From positions 992,001-1,056,000 of the forward strand of contig CAVVFN010000008.1 of the NCBI GenBank assembly GCA_963747515.1: a stretch of DNA of 64,000 nt, read 5' to 3'. The stretch's first letter is position 1. Each line of letters begins with the position of its first letter. The notes below the pieces were generated by a model. It saw only the letters and a list, made by a program, of their open reading frames with translations, made no database searches and was not told the origin of the DNA. This document shows positions 1 through 9,298 of the stretch, one piece after another. The translations under genes were made by a program, and so were the position numbers. This stretch comes from Mariniphaga sp963747515. Its GTDB lineage: Bacteria; Bacteroidota; Bacteroidia; Bacteroidales; Prolixibacteraceae.

Positions 1-68
1 TTTAGTCCCTTGGCTATATCACGCAATTCCGGGACAAGTTTTTTGTTCAATTCTAAAATGTCGTACAT
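1..68 (-). CDS. rho: Transcription termination factor Rho, N-terminal 22 residues (partial)
   Basis: Only the first 22 codons are inside the window; the gene runs off the left edge. They read MYDILELNKKLVPELRDIAK followed by GL, which resembles the N-terminal SAP-like helix of Rho as seen in Bacteroidota, where a LxELxxIAKxLGI pattern opens the protein. Rho is an RNA-dependent ATPase helicase that ends transcription. The call depends on a very short stretch, and neither the RNA-binding nor the ATPase motifs are visible. Another SAP-like start is possible but less likely. Confidence 0.65.
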   Translation of the reverse strand, partial: MYDILELNKKLVPELRDIAKGL

Positions 69-804
69 TGTATAAAGTATTATTCGCTTATCCTTATTAA
101 AAACCTAATGATAATCTTTTGGAAAAATAAAGTGGAGACGAGAATTTTTTGAAATTCGGATGCAATTATAATAAATACTTATTACATTCCAAAAATTAAA
201 AATTCTTTTTTTATTTCATTCCTCCTTAATTCCAACTAATTTAATATTAGAACGTTTGTATAATTTGGTTCCGGTCATGTATTTATATTCACAAATCCCC
301 CGCCGATTTTGCAGTATACGTTTGACGAAAATGTAAAGTTTGGATATTTCTTAACATGATAAACAACGATTATATCTTCATTTTGTTTCACTTATTCTTA
401 AGATCTTATGTTGTATCTGTCGATTTTTAAAACCTGTTTTCTCTGCTTTTACCTTTTGCGGATAAGTTGATTTATCCTGCAATCCTTTTTTATCCGGCAT
501 TTGTAGCATGCTTTTATAATAAAAATCTAAGGTTTTTGGCTGTGCTTTGATTAAACAAATACCAATTATTTTATGAATCTTTAATCAAGCAATTGAAAAA
601 ATGATCCGTTCAGACTTTAAGTTGTTGGAAATTTGATTAACCGGCTGATTTCTTTCAGCATAATATACAACCTTTTGCGAACCTTTAAAAGGTTCTGGTA
701 TATCTTTGAGCAACTGATTCAATAATTTACATTATAGATGTTTTTATTTGAACATTAAGTAAACCGAACGCGTTTCTTTTTTATTTTTGCAAAAAAGCAC
801 TGCA
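69..804. other. 736-bp gene-free stretch between rho and the cupin gene
   Basis: No convincing ORF is present and the sequence is AT-rich. It should carry the promoter and leader of rho (minus strand) and the promoter of the cupin gene (plus strand). Two small inverted repeats are visible: GGATAA/TTATCC at 460-477 and AACCTTT/AAAGGTT at 680-694. Neither is followed by a clean T-tract. The second sits about 110 bp before the cupin start and could be an operator, but nothing shows this directly. Confidence 0.6.
782..789 (+). promoter_or_regulatory. Candidate -7 element TATTTTTG upstream of the cupin gene
   Basis: This is an exact match to the Bacteroidota TAnnTTTG element, ending 15 bases before the preferred ATG at 805. 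No TTG is visible at the usual spacing upstream, so the -33 half is not supported. Confidence 0.4.
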
Positions 805-1071
805 ATGAGAATTGAGATTGAACAACCGGAACAGGAAGAACTGGAAGAAGCAGGAGTGTTTTTCTGGCCGGTATGGGAACATGATGAAGATAAGATTGAG
901 TTGTATTATGACAAAACGGAACATTGTTATATTATTGAAGGTACAGCTACCATTATCTCAGAATTCGATTCCATTATCATTAAACCGGGTGACTATTTAA
1001 TTTTTCCTGCCGGATTGGAATGTATTTGGGATATTCAGTCAAAAATTAAAAAGCATTATACTGTTGAATAA
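805..1071 (+). CDS. Small single-domain cupin protein
   Basis: The 88-residue product is a small cupin beta-barrel. Visible features are the ELYYDKTEHCYIIEGTATI segment (cupin motif 1, with the E-x-C-Y-I-I-E-G pattern of the DUF861/EutQ-like group) and the KPGDYLIFPAG turn (cupin motif 2, G-D-x-x-x-F-P-x-G). Such proteins bind a metal or small ligand; the substrate cannot be deduced. The ATG at 805 is preferred over an in-frame TTG at 787, which overlaps a -7-like box and would add six residues unlike the family start. It is monocistronic; the next gene, sucA, lies about 370 bp downstream. Confidence 0.7.
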   Translation: MRIEIEQPEQEELEEAGVFFWPVWEHDEDKIELYYDKTEHCYIIEGTATIISEFDSIIIKPGDYLIFPAGLECIWDIQSKIKKHYTVE

Positions 1072-1439
1072 AAAAAAAGACTTTTATCTTTCATTCCTAC
1101 TTAAATATAACTAAGTGCTTTTCTTTTTAAAGTTCCGGGATACTCCTTCTTTTAACTTTTCTTTTTTATTATAAAATAAGCTGTCTTTGCCAAAAATTAT
1201 TACAAAACGGTTTATATATTAGCAGCCGGAGAATGATTAAATGAGTACTAAATAAAATGCACCATATCAATTGTGTTATGAGAAATGTAGTGGTTGCAAA
1301 TCCGCAAACAGAGACCTAAAAACCTGTACCAATTCCTGACTGGTAACAGGCAAAAAAGCAACTTTGTGTGATAAATGCATGAAATCAGATAAACATTCAA
1401 AAATCTTCATTGTTTTCAATAGCATTATTAAACTTAAAA
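1072..1439. other. 368-bp gene-free stretch upstream of sucA
   Basis: No ORF is supportable. A hairpin, CCTGTACCA at 1323-1331 pairing with TGGT-A-ACAGG at 1341-1350 around one bulged base, lies about 90 bp before the sucA start. It has no T-tract, so it is more likely part of the sucA leader than a terminator. Confidence 0.5.
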
Positions 1440-4172
1440 ATGGATAAATTTTCATCAGTAGGAAACCAAGAGCAGGCAGTAATTGATGACCTGTACCAAT
1501 CGTATCTGGAATCTCCTGAATCCCTTGATAAAAGCTGGCAGCATTTTTTTGCAGGATTTGAACTTGCCCGTACCAATTATCCTGTCAGGCAGGCCATGTC
1601 GATGGCCGGTGATATTAATAAGGAATTTGCAATTTTAAGCCTGATCCATGGTTATCGTCAACGAGGTCATTTATTTACAAAAACCAATCCGGTAAGAGCC
1701 CGACGTCAGTATTCCCCTACGCTTGACATTGAGAATTTTGGTCTTAGTAAGGATGATTTGGAAACTACTTTCCAGGCCGGCAGCGATATAGGTATTGGAC
1801 CAGCAAAATTAAAAGACATCATTGAACATCTTGAAGCAACGTATTGCAGTTCAATAGGTGTTGAATACATTTACATTCGAAAACCGGAAGTGCTGCAGTG
1901 GCTGAAGGAACGAATGGAGAGTAAGCATAATTCGCAAGAGCTTTCACCTGAACAACGCAAAGATATTTTTTATCACCTCAAATTAGCTGTAGGATTTGAG
2001 AATTTTATTCATAAGAAATTTGTCGGTCAGAAAAGATTTTCTCTGGAAGGAGCCGAAAGCCTGATACCTGCCCTCGATGCTGTTATAGAACGTGGTGCTG
2101 AATTGGGAATTGATGAATTTGTTATTGGGATGGCTCATCGTGGCCGGTTAAATGTACTTGCAAATATTCTGGAAAAACCTTATGAAAAAATATTCAAAGA
2201 ATTTTATGGAAAGAAATATGAAGCAGACATCTGGCATGGTGATGTAAAATACCATCTGGGATATGAGAATGAAGTTATGACCGACTTTGGCAAAGAGGTA
2301 AAACTAAAACTTATGCCTAATCCTTCCCATCTTGAGGCTGTTGGTCCTGTAGTGCAGGGAATGGTGCGATCAAGAATAAATTCTGTTTATGAATGCGATT
2401 ATAACAAAGCTGCAGGTATCATTATTCATGGTGATGCTGCTATTGCAGCTCAGGGAGTTGTTTACGAAACGGTTCAGATGGCACAGCTCGATGGTTTTCG
2501 CACAGGAGGGACCATTCATCTGATAATTAACAACCAGGTAGGATTTACCACATCATACCTGGAGGCCCGCTCAAGTACATATTGTACTGATGTGGCAAAA
2601 GTTACCCGCTCGCCGGTCTTTCATGTAAATGGCGATGACGTGGAAGCACTGGTCTATACCATTCAGCTGGCGATGGAATTCAGACAGAAGTTTGATGCAG
2701 ATATTTTTATTGACATTCTGTGTTACCGCAAATATGGGCACAATGAAGGAGATGAACCCAGATTTACTCAACCTGTTCTTTATAAGGCAATCGCAAAACA
2801 TCCCAATCCGCGTGATATCTATGCTGACAAACTGAAAAAAATGAAGGTAATGTCACATGAAGATGTCCGAAAGGAAATAAAGGATTTTGACAATTTCCTG
2901 GAGCAAAAATTTGAGGATTCAAAAAAGATTGAACGGCTGAGTATCCGCAAACTTCTAAAGAATGAATATGCTGCTTACGAACTGCCGCATAAATCTACTT
3001 TTGAATTAACAGCTACTACTGCTGTAAAAAGAGATGATTTGATACGTATTGCTGAAAAAATCAATCATTTACCTGAAGATTTGATCTTTTTCAGTAAGGT
3101 GAACCGTATTTTATCTGACAGACGTATGATGATTCACGACGACCGGCTTGATTGGGCCATGGCTGAATTGTTAGCTTATGGTACTCTTGCTGATGAAGGG
3201 CATCCGGTAAGACTAAGCGGACAAGACAGTGAGCGCGGAACATTTGCCCACAGACACGCTTCCTTTGTGGTGGAAGGAACCGATGAAAAATATTTTCCCT
3301 TGAAACACATTTCTGAAAATCAGGCTCCTGTATATGTTTATAATTCATTGCTGTCAGAATATGCTGTACTGGGATTTGAATACGGTTATGCCCTTGCTCA
3401 GCCAAATGGACTAACTGTTTGGGAAGCACAGTTTGGTGATTTTAACAATGTGGCACAAGTGGTTATCGACCAGTACCTTACTTCTGCCTACGAAAAATGG
3501 GGCCTAATGAACAATTTGGTATTGTTTCTTCCTCATGGTTTTGAAGGGCAGGGTCCCGAGCATTCCAGCGGCCGGATTGAACGATTCCTGGAATTATCGG
3601 CAAACAATAATATTCAGGTAGTTGTGCCAACAACACCAGCAAACATGTTTCACCTGCTGCGGCGTCAGGTTAAAATGAAAATGCGCCTGCCTCTTGTCAT
3701 CTTTACACCTAAAAGTTTGTTGCGCCACCCGCAGGTTGTTTCAAAAATTGATGAATTGGCAAAGGGAAGGTTTAATGAAGTTATTGATGATCCTATGGCA
3801 GATCCGGCATTCGTCGAAAGAGTTGTTTTTACTTCCGGAAGACTCTATTATTCTCTGGAGAAATATAAACTCGAAAAAGGAATTGAGAATATTGCCATTG
3901 TCCGTCTCGAACAAATTCATCCCATTCCAAATGAGCAGATTGATAAAATTCTTGAGAAATACAAAACAAATAACCTGATTTGGGCCCAGGATGAACCCGA
4001 GAATATGGGAGCATGGCCTTTTTTAAACCGAAAACTTGCTTCATTAAAGTTGAAGTTGATTTCCAGAGAGGAAAGTGCAAGTCCTGCAGTTGGATTATTG
4101 GAGATTCATTCTCAGGCACAGGAAAAAATTATTAAGGCTGTTTTTGAAAAAAAAGAATACGTTTCCTCATAA
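1440..4172 (+). CDS. sucA: 2-oxoglutarate dehydrogenase E1 component
   Basis: This 910-residue thiamine-diphosphate enzyme decarboxylates 2-oxoglutarate and hands succinyl to the lipoyl arm of E2 in the TCA cycle. The N-terminus (DLYQSYLESPESLDKSWQHF) is the E2-binding segment of OGDH E1. GMAHRGRLNVLANIL is near residue 230, HGDAA near 330, the ThDP/Mg segment INNQVGFTT near 363, and the transketolase-like C-terminal half includes QFGDFNNVAQVVIDQY near 663. The length matches the family (about 900-930). The ATG at 1440 is chosen because MDKFS is the usual Bacteroidota start; an upstream in-frame TTG at 1410 would add ten atypical residues. sucB begins 12 bp after the stop, so the two form an operon. 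Confidence 0.97.
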   Translation: MDKFSSVGNQEQAVIDDLYQSYLESPESLDKSWQHFFAGFELARTNYPVRQAMSMAGDINKEFAILSLIHGYRQRGHLFTKTNPVRARRQYSPTLDIENFGLSKDDLETTFQAGSDIGIGPAKLKDIIEHLEATYCSSIGVEYIYIRKPEVLQWLKERMESKHNSQELSPEQRKDIFYHLKLAVGFENFIHKKFVGQKRFSLEGAESLIPALDAVIERGAELGIDEFVIGMAHRGRLNVLANILEKPYEKIFKEFYGKKYEADIWHGDVKYHLGYENEVMTDFGKEVKLKLMPNPSHLEAVGPVVQGMVRSRINSVYECDYNKAAGIIIHGDAAIAAQGVVYETVQMAQLDGFRTGGTIHLIINNQVGFTTSYLEARSSTYCTDVAKVTRSPVFHVNGDDVEALVYTIQLAMEFRQKFDADIFIDILCYRKYGHNEGDEPRFTQPVLYKAIAKHPNPRDIYADKLKKMKVMSHEDVRKEIKDFDNFLEQKFEDSKKIERLSIRKLLKNEYAAYELPHKSTFELTATTAVKRDDLIRIAEKINHLPEDLIFFSKVNRILSDRRMMIHDDRLDWAMAELLAYGTLADEGHPVRLSGQDSERGTFAHRHASFVVEGTDEKYFPLKHISENQAPVYVYNSLLSEYAVLGFEYGYALAQPNGLTVWEAQFGDFNNVAQVVIDQYLTSAYEKWGLMNNLVLFLPHGFEGQGPEHSSGRIERFLELSANNNIQVVVPTTPANMFHLLRRQVKMKMRLPLVIFTPKSLLRHPQVVSKIDELAKGRFNEVIDDPMADPAFVERVVFTSGRLYYSLEKYKLEKGIENIAIVRLEQIHPIPNEQIDKILEKYKTNNLIWAQDEPENMGAWPFLNRKLASLKLKLISREESASPAVGLLEIHSQAQEKIIKAVFEKKEYVSS

Positions 4173-4184
4173 AAAAAATCGAAA

Positions 4185-5465
4185 ATGATTATAGAAGTAA
4201 AAGTTCCTAGTCCCGGAGAATCCATAACTGAAGTGGAAGTTGGATCCTGGCTGGTTGAAGATGGTACAGTTGTCGAAAAAGATCAGGAAATAGCAGAAAT
4301 TGAATCGGATAAAGCCACCCTCACCATAACAGCAGGCGAATCGGGTAAAATTGAAATTAAGGCTGCAGAAGGGGATACTATTGAAGTGGGATCGGTGGTG
4401 TGTACCATTGATACCAGTATTGAACAGGAAGCCAAACCTGATGCCGGTAAACCAAATAAAAAAAAGTCGATTCAGGAAGATGCCGAAAAAGAAATCAAAA
4501 AAGAAGCACCCGTTGAAAAAATTGAGCCTCCTAAAGAAGAACCTCTGGAGGTGAAAAAAGAATCGGAATACGATCAGGTTAAAATTACTCCGGTAGCCAG
4601 GGAACTGATGAAGGAACACGGGCTTTCTCTGGAAGATGTTATAAACGGGTTGAAACGGATTGGCAAAAATGAAATAGCGGCAGTGGTGGAAGCACCCTCT
4701 GAAGATTCATCAACAGGAAAACTCTCTAAAATTTCAAGAGATATTGATAGGAGCAGGATGTCATCCTTACGCCGGAAACTGAGCGAACGTCTGGTAGCTG
4801 TTAAAAATGAAACAGTTATGCTAACCACGTTCAATGAAATTGATATGGGTAACCTGATGGATCTTAGAAAAAAATTTCAACAGCAGTTTATTGACAAACA
4901 TGGATATAAACTGGGGTTCATGTCCTTCTTCACCAAGGCAGTTGCATTGGCCATGGAAAGCCACCCGATGGTGAATGCGCAAATTGACAATGAAGAAATT
5001 CTTTCTCCGCAGTTTGTCGATGTTGGTATTGCTGTGTCTACTCCTAAAGGACTTATGGTACCTGTCGTGAGAAATGCCGAAAGCAAAACCATTGCTCAGA
5101 TTGAGCTTGAAATAAAAGAACTTGCCGAAAAAGCCCGAACCAAGAAAATTTCGGTAGATGAGCTGTCAGGTGGGACATTTACAATTACCAATGGTGGTGT
5201 GTTTGGCTCTCTGCTTTCAACTCCGGTGTTAAATCCTCCTCAATCGGGAATACTGGGTATGCATAACATTCTCGAACGTCCGGTAGCCATTAATGGACAG
5301 GTAGTTGTACGCCCAATGATGTATGTTGCTCTTTCCTACGATCATCGCATTGTAGATGGAAAAGATTCGGTTGGCTTTCTGGTTAAAGTAAAAGAAATGA
5401 TTGAAAATCCAGGCATGTTGATAACTGGTGGCAAACCAGCCGAAAAAATACTGCTTGGGTTGTAA
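4185..5465 (+). CDS. sucB: Dihydrolipoyl succinyltransferase (OGDH E2 component)
   Basis: This 426-residue protein is the core of the 2-oxoglutarate dehydrogenase complex. The N-terminal lipoyl domain (residues 1-76) has the IESDKAT loop with lipoylated Lys43. A charged Lys/Glu/Pro-rich linker (about 80-130) follows, then a peripheral subunit-binding domain (about 134-165, ITPVARELMKEHGLSLEDV), then the acyltransferase domain ending with the active-site HRIVDG motif (His387, Asp391). It lies 12 bp behind sucA. No E3 (lpd) gene is adjacent, so E3 must be encoded elsewhere. The single lipoyl domain and the match with sucA favour succinyl- over acetyl-transferase. Confidence 0.95.
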   Translation: MIIEVKVPSPGESITEVEVGSWLVEDGTVVEKDQEIAEIESDKATLTITAGESGKIEIKAAEGDTIEVGSVVCTIDTSIEQEAKPDAGKPNKKKSIQEDAEKEIKKEAPVEKIEPPKEEPLEVKKESEYDQVKITPVARELMKEHGLSLEDVINGLKRIGKNEIAAVVEAPSEDSSTGKLSKISRDIDRSRMSSLRRKLSERLVAVKNETVMLTTFNEIDMGNLMDLRKKFQQQFIDKHGYKLGFMSFFTKAVALAMESHPMVNAQIDNEEILSPQFVDVGIAVSTPKGLMVPVVRNAESKTIAQIELEIKELAEKARTKKISVDELSGGTFTITNGGVFGSLLSTPVLNPPQSGILGMHNILERPVAINGQVVVRPMMYVALSYDHRIVDGKDSVGFLVKVKEMIENPGMLITGGKPAEKILLGL

Positions 5466-5552
5466 CATATATTTTATTCCTATGGGTGACATACCTATAT
5501 CAAAGGGCTTGGTTTCGCAGACAACCGGGACAATCCGCAAGATTAATTAAAA

Positions 5553-6551
5553 TTATACCTTCACAATCATTTTCCCTTTGTTGATTCCCTCAAACAATCC
5601 GACAAATGCTTTGGGAATGTTTTCAAAGCCTTCTACTATCGTTTCCTTGTTTTTAAGTTTTCCTTCAAGAAACCAATGAGTAAGTTGACCGATTGCATTC
5701 GGGAATTTTTCAAAATAATCATTCACAAGAAATCCTTTCATCAGAGCACTGTTAACCAGCAATAAGGATTGCAGTCTGGGACCTGTTGCCATGCATGTAT
5801 TATTGTATTGTGAAATCGCACCACAAACAATAATCCGTGCAAATTTATTGATATTCATAATGACGCTGTCTGAAATTTCACCTCCTACATTGTCAAAATA
5901 AATATCTACCCCCGAAGGGCAACTTTCTTTTATTGCTTTATTAAGATTTGATGTGGTTTTGTAATTTACTGCACCATCAAATTCAAATTCAGCTTTTAAC
6001 ATTTCAGTTTTATCGTCACTGCCGGCAATTCCAATGACCCTGCTTCCCAAAATTTTTCCTATTTGTCCGGCAACAGTCCCTACTGCACCTGCAGCACCTG
6101 ACACAACCAGGGTTTCACCTGACTGCGGGCGTCCAATTTCCATCAGGCCAAGATAAGCTGTCAGCCCGGGCATACCCAAAATACCCAAATAGGCAGAGCG
6201 GGGGGCAATATCCGGATCTATTTTAGTCAGCCCATTCCCATCGCTGAGCTGGTATTCCGCCCAGTTTAACAAACCACTGACAAAGTCACCCTTTTCAAAG
6301 CTGGAGTTATTCGACTCTATCACTTCTGCTACCACAGCCGAACGCATGGGATCTCCAGGTTCAAATCCTTTTGTATAGGACTTGCTCTCACTCATTCTTC
6401 CGCGCAGATATGGATCAACTGAAACATATTCTGTTTTTAAAAGGATCTCATCTGCTTTGGGCAACGGAACAGTGGTTTCTTCCTTTCTGAAACAATCCGT
6501 TGCAGGCATTCCCACAGGACGTTTGTTAAATATAAACAGGTTACTCTTCAT
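5553..6551 (-). CDS. Zinc-free MDR-family NADP-dependent oxidoreductase (prostaglandin/alkenal reductase-like)
   Basis: The 332-residue protein is a medium-chain dehydrogenase/reductase of the leukotriene B4 dehydrogenase / CurA / YncB group, which reduces the C=C bond of alpha,beta-unsaturated ketones or aldehydes with NADPH. It shows VSVDPYLRGRMSESKSY near residue 45 (the DPYLRGRM signature of this group), a nucleotide-binding loop VVSGAAGAVGTVAGQIGK near 150, and YFDNVGGEISD near 220. The zinc-ligand Cys/His pattern of alcohol dehydrogenases is absent. It is transcribed toward sucB on the opposite strand, separated by 87 bp, and appears monocistronic. The physiological substrate cannot be read from sequence. 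Confidence 0.85.
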   Translation of the reverse strand: MKSNLFIFNKRPVGMPATDCFRKEETTVPLPKADEILLKTEYVSVDPYLRGRMSESKSYTKGFEPGDPMRSAVVAEVIESNNSSFEKGDFVSGLLNWAEYQLSDGNGLTKIDPDIAPRSAYLGILGMPGLTAYLGLMEIGRPQSGETLVVSGAAGAVGTVAGQIGKILGSRVIGIAGSDDKTEMLKAEFEFDGAVNYKTTSNLNKAIKESCPSGVDIYFDNVGGEISDSVIMNINKFARIIVCGAISQYNNTCMATGPRLQSLLLVNSALMKGFLVNDYFEKFPNAIGQLTHWFLEGKLKNKETIVEGFENIPKAFVGLFEGINKGKMIVKV

Positions 6552-6681
6552 GGTAAAATAATTGTTTGGAGTTTTTCTTTAAGTAACATCATGAATGAAT
6601 TAATGTTTTATTCTTACCGAACTTTCGAAACGCATACTTTTTTTCAAAAAATGTTAAAATTCGTTTTTTTACCTGATTACC

Positions 6682-7086
6682 TCAGTTCATCCTCTTCAGA
6701 TTGATGCCATATCCTGTTATAAAAACCATTGTGAATAGGGCATTGGTAAAGGAAAAGGCATTCCAGTTTAACCACAGAACCGGCATTACAAGTATGGCTA
6801 GTTGAGCGATAAAGTAAATAAAAAACCCGTCGCGTTGCAGTTTCCATATACGAATGGCTCCTGTTAAGGAAAATGCATAGAATACCATAAGTAAGGTAAA
6901 ATAAAACCACGAAATATTTTCGGTTGAATGCCATGAGGAATAGCTGATAATGACCTGTGAAACCTGTTCAAAATAAATTGAAGCAAGGAAATAACCAATA
7001 AATCCGGCAGTGCTGCCGATAAATGTTAGAATACATAAGGCACTAAGAAAGGAAGATCGTGAGGCAGAATTATTTGTATGTTCCAA
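6682..7086 (-). CDS. Hypothetical four-helix membrane protein
   Basis: I do not recognise a family. The 134-residue product has about four hydrophobic segments (near residues 14-36, 60-80, 90-108 and 114-130) separated by short loops, and a charged C-terminus (GYGINLKRMN). It is a small integral inner-membrane protein. It starts at an ATG and is preceded by about 360 bp of non-coding DNA before the divergent glyA gene. The MDR oxidoreductase lies 130 bp downstream on the same strand, so co-transcription is possible but not shown. Confidence 0.65.
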   Translation of the reverse strand: MEHTNNSASRSSFLSALCILTFIGSTAGFIGYFLASIYFEQVSQVIISYSSWHSTENISWFYFTLLMVFYAFSLTGAIRIWKLQRDGFFIYFIAQLAILVMPVLWLNWNAFSFTNALFTMVFITGYGINLKRMN

Positions 7087-7444
7087 TGTATCTATGATTA
7101 AATTTTTGATAGTGTAAAAATAGAAAAGCAGATATCTATTTTATTACTCAATGGAAGTTTTTTTTCTGCTTAAGATTAATTGTTCAAAAATAGTGCGTTT
7201 TTCTGTGGTTTTTCTTCCGACCACTCCTGTAAAATATTTTACCTTTGGACTGGATTTCAAAGTTGATGCTCTAATGAAATAAGCATAGCCGGGCAAAGAC
7301 TAATGGGAATGAACACATTTTCAATACGGGTGACAACAAAAAGGATTGGTAAAAATTATTCCTTCGCTTTGCATAAGTATCGAAAAACATATATTTCAGC
7401 ATCCTGTTTGACTGAATACAAAGCTTTAACTATAATATATTCGA
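7087..7444. other. 358-bp divergent intergenic region before glyA
   Basis: No ORF is supportable. TACCTTTG at 7240-7247 matches the TAnnTTTG -7 consensus on the plus strand and could serve glyA through a leader of about 190 nt, but a TTG box at the right spacing is not visible. Nothing else stands out. Confidence 0.45.
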
Positions 7445-8725
7445 ATGAAAAGGGATACGCAGGTTTTTGACATCATCAGAAAGGAACATGAACGTCAGCT
7501 TGGAGGCATTGAATTAATTGCGTCTGAAAATTTTGTTAGCGACCAGGTTCTTGAAGCCATGGGCTCGGTTTTAACCAATAAATATGCAGAAGGTTATCCT
7601 GGTCACCGGTATTATGGAGGGTGCCAGTTTATTGATATGACTGAACAACTGGCTATTAATCGTATAAAACAATTATATGGTGCGGAATGGGCAAATGTTC
7701 AGCCACATTCAGGTGCACAGGCCAATGCTGCTGTTTTAAGTGTAATCCTGAATCCCGGCGATACTTTTTTGGGCCTCGATTTATCACATGGCGGACACCT
7801 GTCGCATGGTTCACCTGTGAACAGTTCAGGCATTCTGTACCAACCGGTTGCGTATCGTGTTAAAGAAGAGACCGGCCTGGTAGATTATGACGAAATGGAA
7901 GAACTGGCGCTAAAACATGCACCCAAATTAATTATTGGAGGTGCTTCGGCATACAGCCGTGAATGGGAATATCAAAGGATGCGGGAAATTGCAGATAAGG
8001 CGGGTGCCCTTTTAATGGTGGACATGGCCCATCCTGCCGGATTAATTGCTGCAGGCCTGCTTGATAATCCGGTCAAATATGCACATGTGGTTACATCCAC
8101 TACACATAAAACTTTACGCGGACCGCGTGGCGGAATCATTCTGATGGGAAGGGATTTTGAAAACCCCTGGGGGATTTCCACGAAGAAAGGAGCAGTGCGG
8201 ATGATGTCGTCTTTGCTCGATTCATCTGTCTTCCCTGGCCAGCAAGGCGGTCCCCTGGAACATGTGATTGCCTCAAAAGCGGTTGCCTTCGGAGAGGCTC
8301 TTGCACCTGAATTTCAGGAATACCAGCAACAGGTAAGAAAAAATGCCAGGGCTATGGCACAGGCATTTATTGATTTAGGATACAATGTTATATCGGGCGG
8401 AACCGATAACCACTCCATGCTCATCGATCTGCGTACAAAATTTCCGGAAATAACCGGAAAACAAGCTGAAAATATACTGGTGAAGGCTGATATAACGGTT
8501 AATAAAAATATGGTTCCTTTCGATAGTCGTTCACCTTTCCAGACTTCAGGACTGCGCCTGGGAACACCTGCCATTACAACACGAGGAATTAAAGAGGATT
8601 TAATGCCGGTGATTGTACAGTTAATCGATGATGTAATTTCCAAACCCGATGATGAAAGATTGCTGAAAGCTGTGTCAGAGGAAGTGCACCTGATGATGAA
8701 GGATTACCCACTCTTTGCATACTGA
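7445..8725 (+). CDS. glyA: Serine hydroxymethyltransferase
   Basis: This PLP enzyme of 426 residues interconverts serine and glycine with tetrahydrofolate and supplies one-carbon units. GGIELIASENFVSDQVLEAMGS near residue 20 is the SHMT N-terminal signature. NKYAEGYPGHRYYGGC near 46 contributes to the active site. HSGAQANAAV near 93 binds PLP phosphate. The PLP lysine is Lys222 in TSTTHKTLRGPRGG. TSGLRLGTPAITTRG near 371 closes the fold. Length matches the family. It appears to be a single-gene unit; the nearest downstream structure is a hairpin at 8879-8916. Confidence 0.97.
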   Translation: MKRDTQVFDIIRKEHERQLGGIELIASENFVSDQVLEAMGSVLTNKYAEGYPGHRYYGGCQFIDMTEQLAINRIKQLYGAEWANVQPHSGAQANAAVLSVILNPGDTFLGLDLSHGGHLSHGSPVNSSGILYQPVAYRVKEETGLVDYDEMEELALKHAPKLIIGGASAYSREWEYQRMREIADKAGALLMVDMAHPAGLIAAGLLDNPVKYAHVVTSTTHKTLRGPRGGIILMGRDFENPWGISTKKGAVRMMSSLLDSSVFPGQQGGPLEHVIASKAVAFGEALAPEFQEYQQQVRKNARAMAQAFIDLGYNVISGGTDNHSMLIDLRTKFPEITGKQAENILVKADITVNKNMVPFDSRSPFQTSGLRLGTPAITTRGIKEDLMPVIVQLIDDVISKPDDERLLKAVSEEVHLMMKDYPLFAY

Positions 8726-9103
8726 TTCTGCTCTTTATGCAAATCTGCCTTCGGGTAAGTTTTCAATTCTTGCCCTGGTTTTTGTTATTCAGGGGGATAG
8801 TACGATACCAAATATATAAAAAATCCTAACCATCTCCCTATTTTTGACACATTATGTAATCATCATTCTAAGACTAAGTTCACATCAAGAACACATATCT
8901 GTGATCTTGGTGTGAAGTTAATGTGTATTTGGTGTTAAAATACACTGAAATTAATAAGGCTATGGCAAAGTTAAAGAAAGGATGAAGGGAGGATAATTTT
9001 TAGTTCCATTTGCGCCAGTAAAAAAATTCAATTAATTATGAACAATTATCTCTAATGACCACCATTAGAAATGATTCCTATTGACAAATCTGGATTAATT
9101 CTT
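8726..9103. other. 378-bp gene-free stretch between glyA and the IS1634-like element
   Basis: No supportable gene. It contains the long hairpin at 8879-8916 and ends at the left inverted repeat of the IS1634-like element at 9104. A short ORF starting at 9071 runs across that repeat and is not credible as a gene. Confidence 0.6.
8879..8916. other. Long two-part hairpin downstream of glyA
   Basis: TTCACATCAAGA (8879-8890) pairs with TCTTGGTGTGAA (8905-8916) with one T-G wobble, and the intervening 14 bases contain a further CACA/TGTG stem. No T-tract follows on either strand, so it is a weak candidate for an intrinsic terminator. A processing site or the 3' stabilising hairpin of glyA mRNA is equally possible. 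Confidence 0.5.
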
Positions 9104-9120
9104 TTAACCCACATTGCAGG
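9104..9120 (+). repeat. Left inverted repeat of the IS1634-like element
   Basis: TTAACCCACATTGCAGG, a perfect inverted match over 17 bp to 12506-12522. Bases outside the two repeats do not match each other, which sets the element's edges. Confidence 0.85.
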
Positions 9121-9298
9121 AATAGGTATCAAAATCCTAAAAAAATCAGTTAATAACCCTGTTTTTATTAACATTTTCCAGGACGATAAAAATATCGATA
9201 CTGACATTCAGGGATTTAGGATTATTGATTTTTATTTTTTGAAATGTTGTACCCCCTCTCTTATTGCTGACAAACAAATAGTTGCATAGCTTTGCAAC

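Noticed and set aside
680..694. Inverted repeat as an operator or terminator
   Set aside because: AACCTTT/AAAGGTT is short, in AT-rich DNA, without a T-tract or a known regulator; not enough support for its own feature.
4167..4619. 150-codon Phe-rich open frame on the minus strand
   Set aside because: Antisense to the Lys/Glu-rich linker of sucB; the Phe-rich composition is a by-product.
9071..9289. 72-codon frame upstream of the IS1634 transposase
   Set aside because: It crosses the left inverted repeat of the element and resembles no protein.
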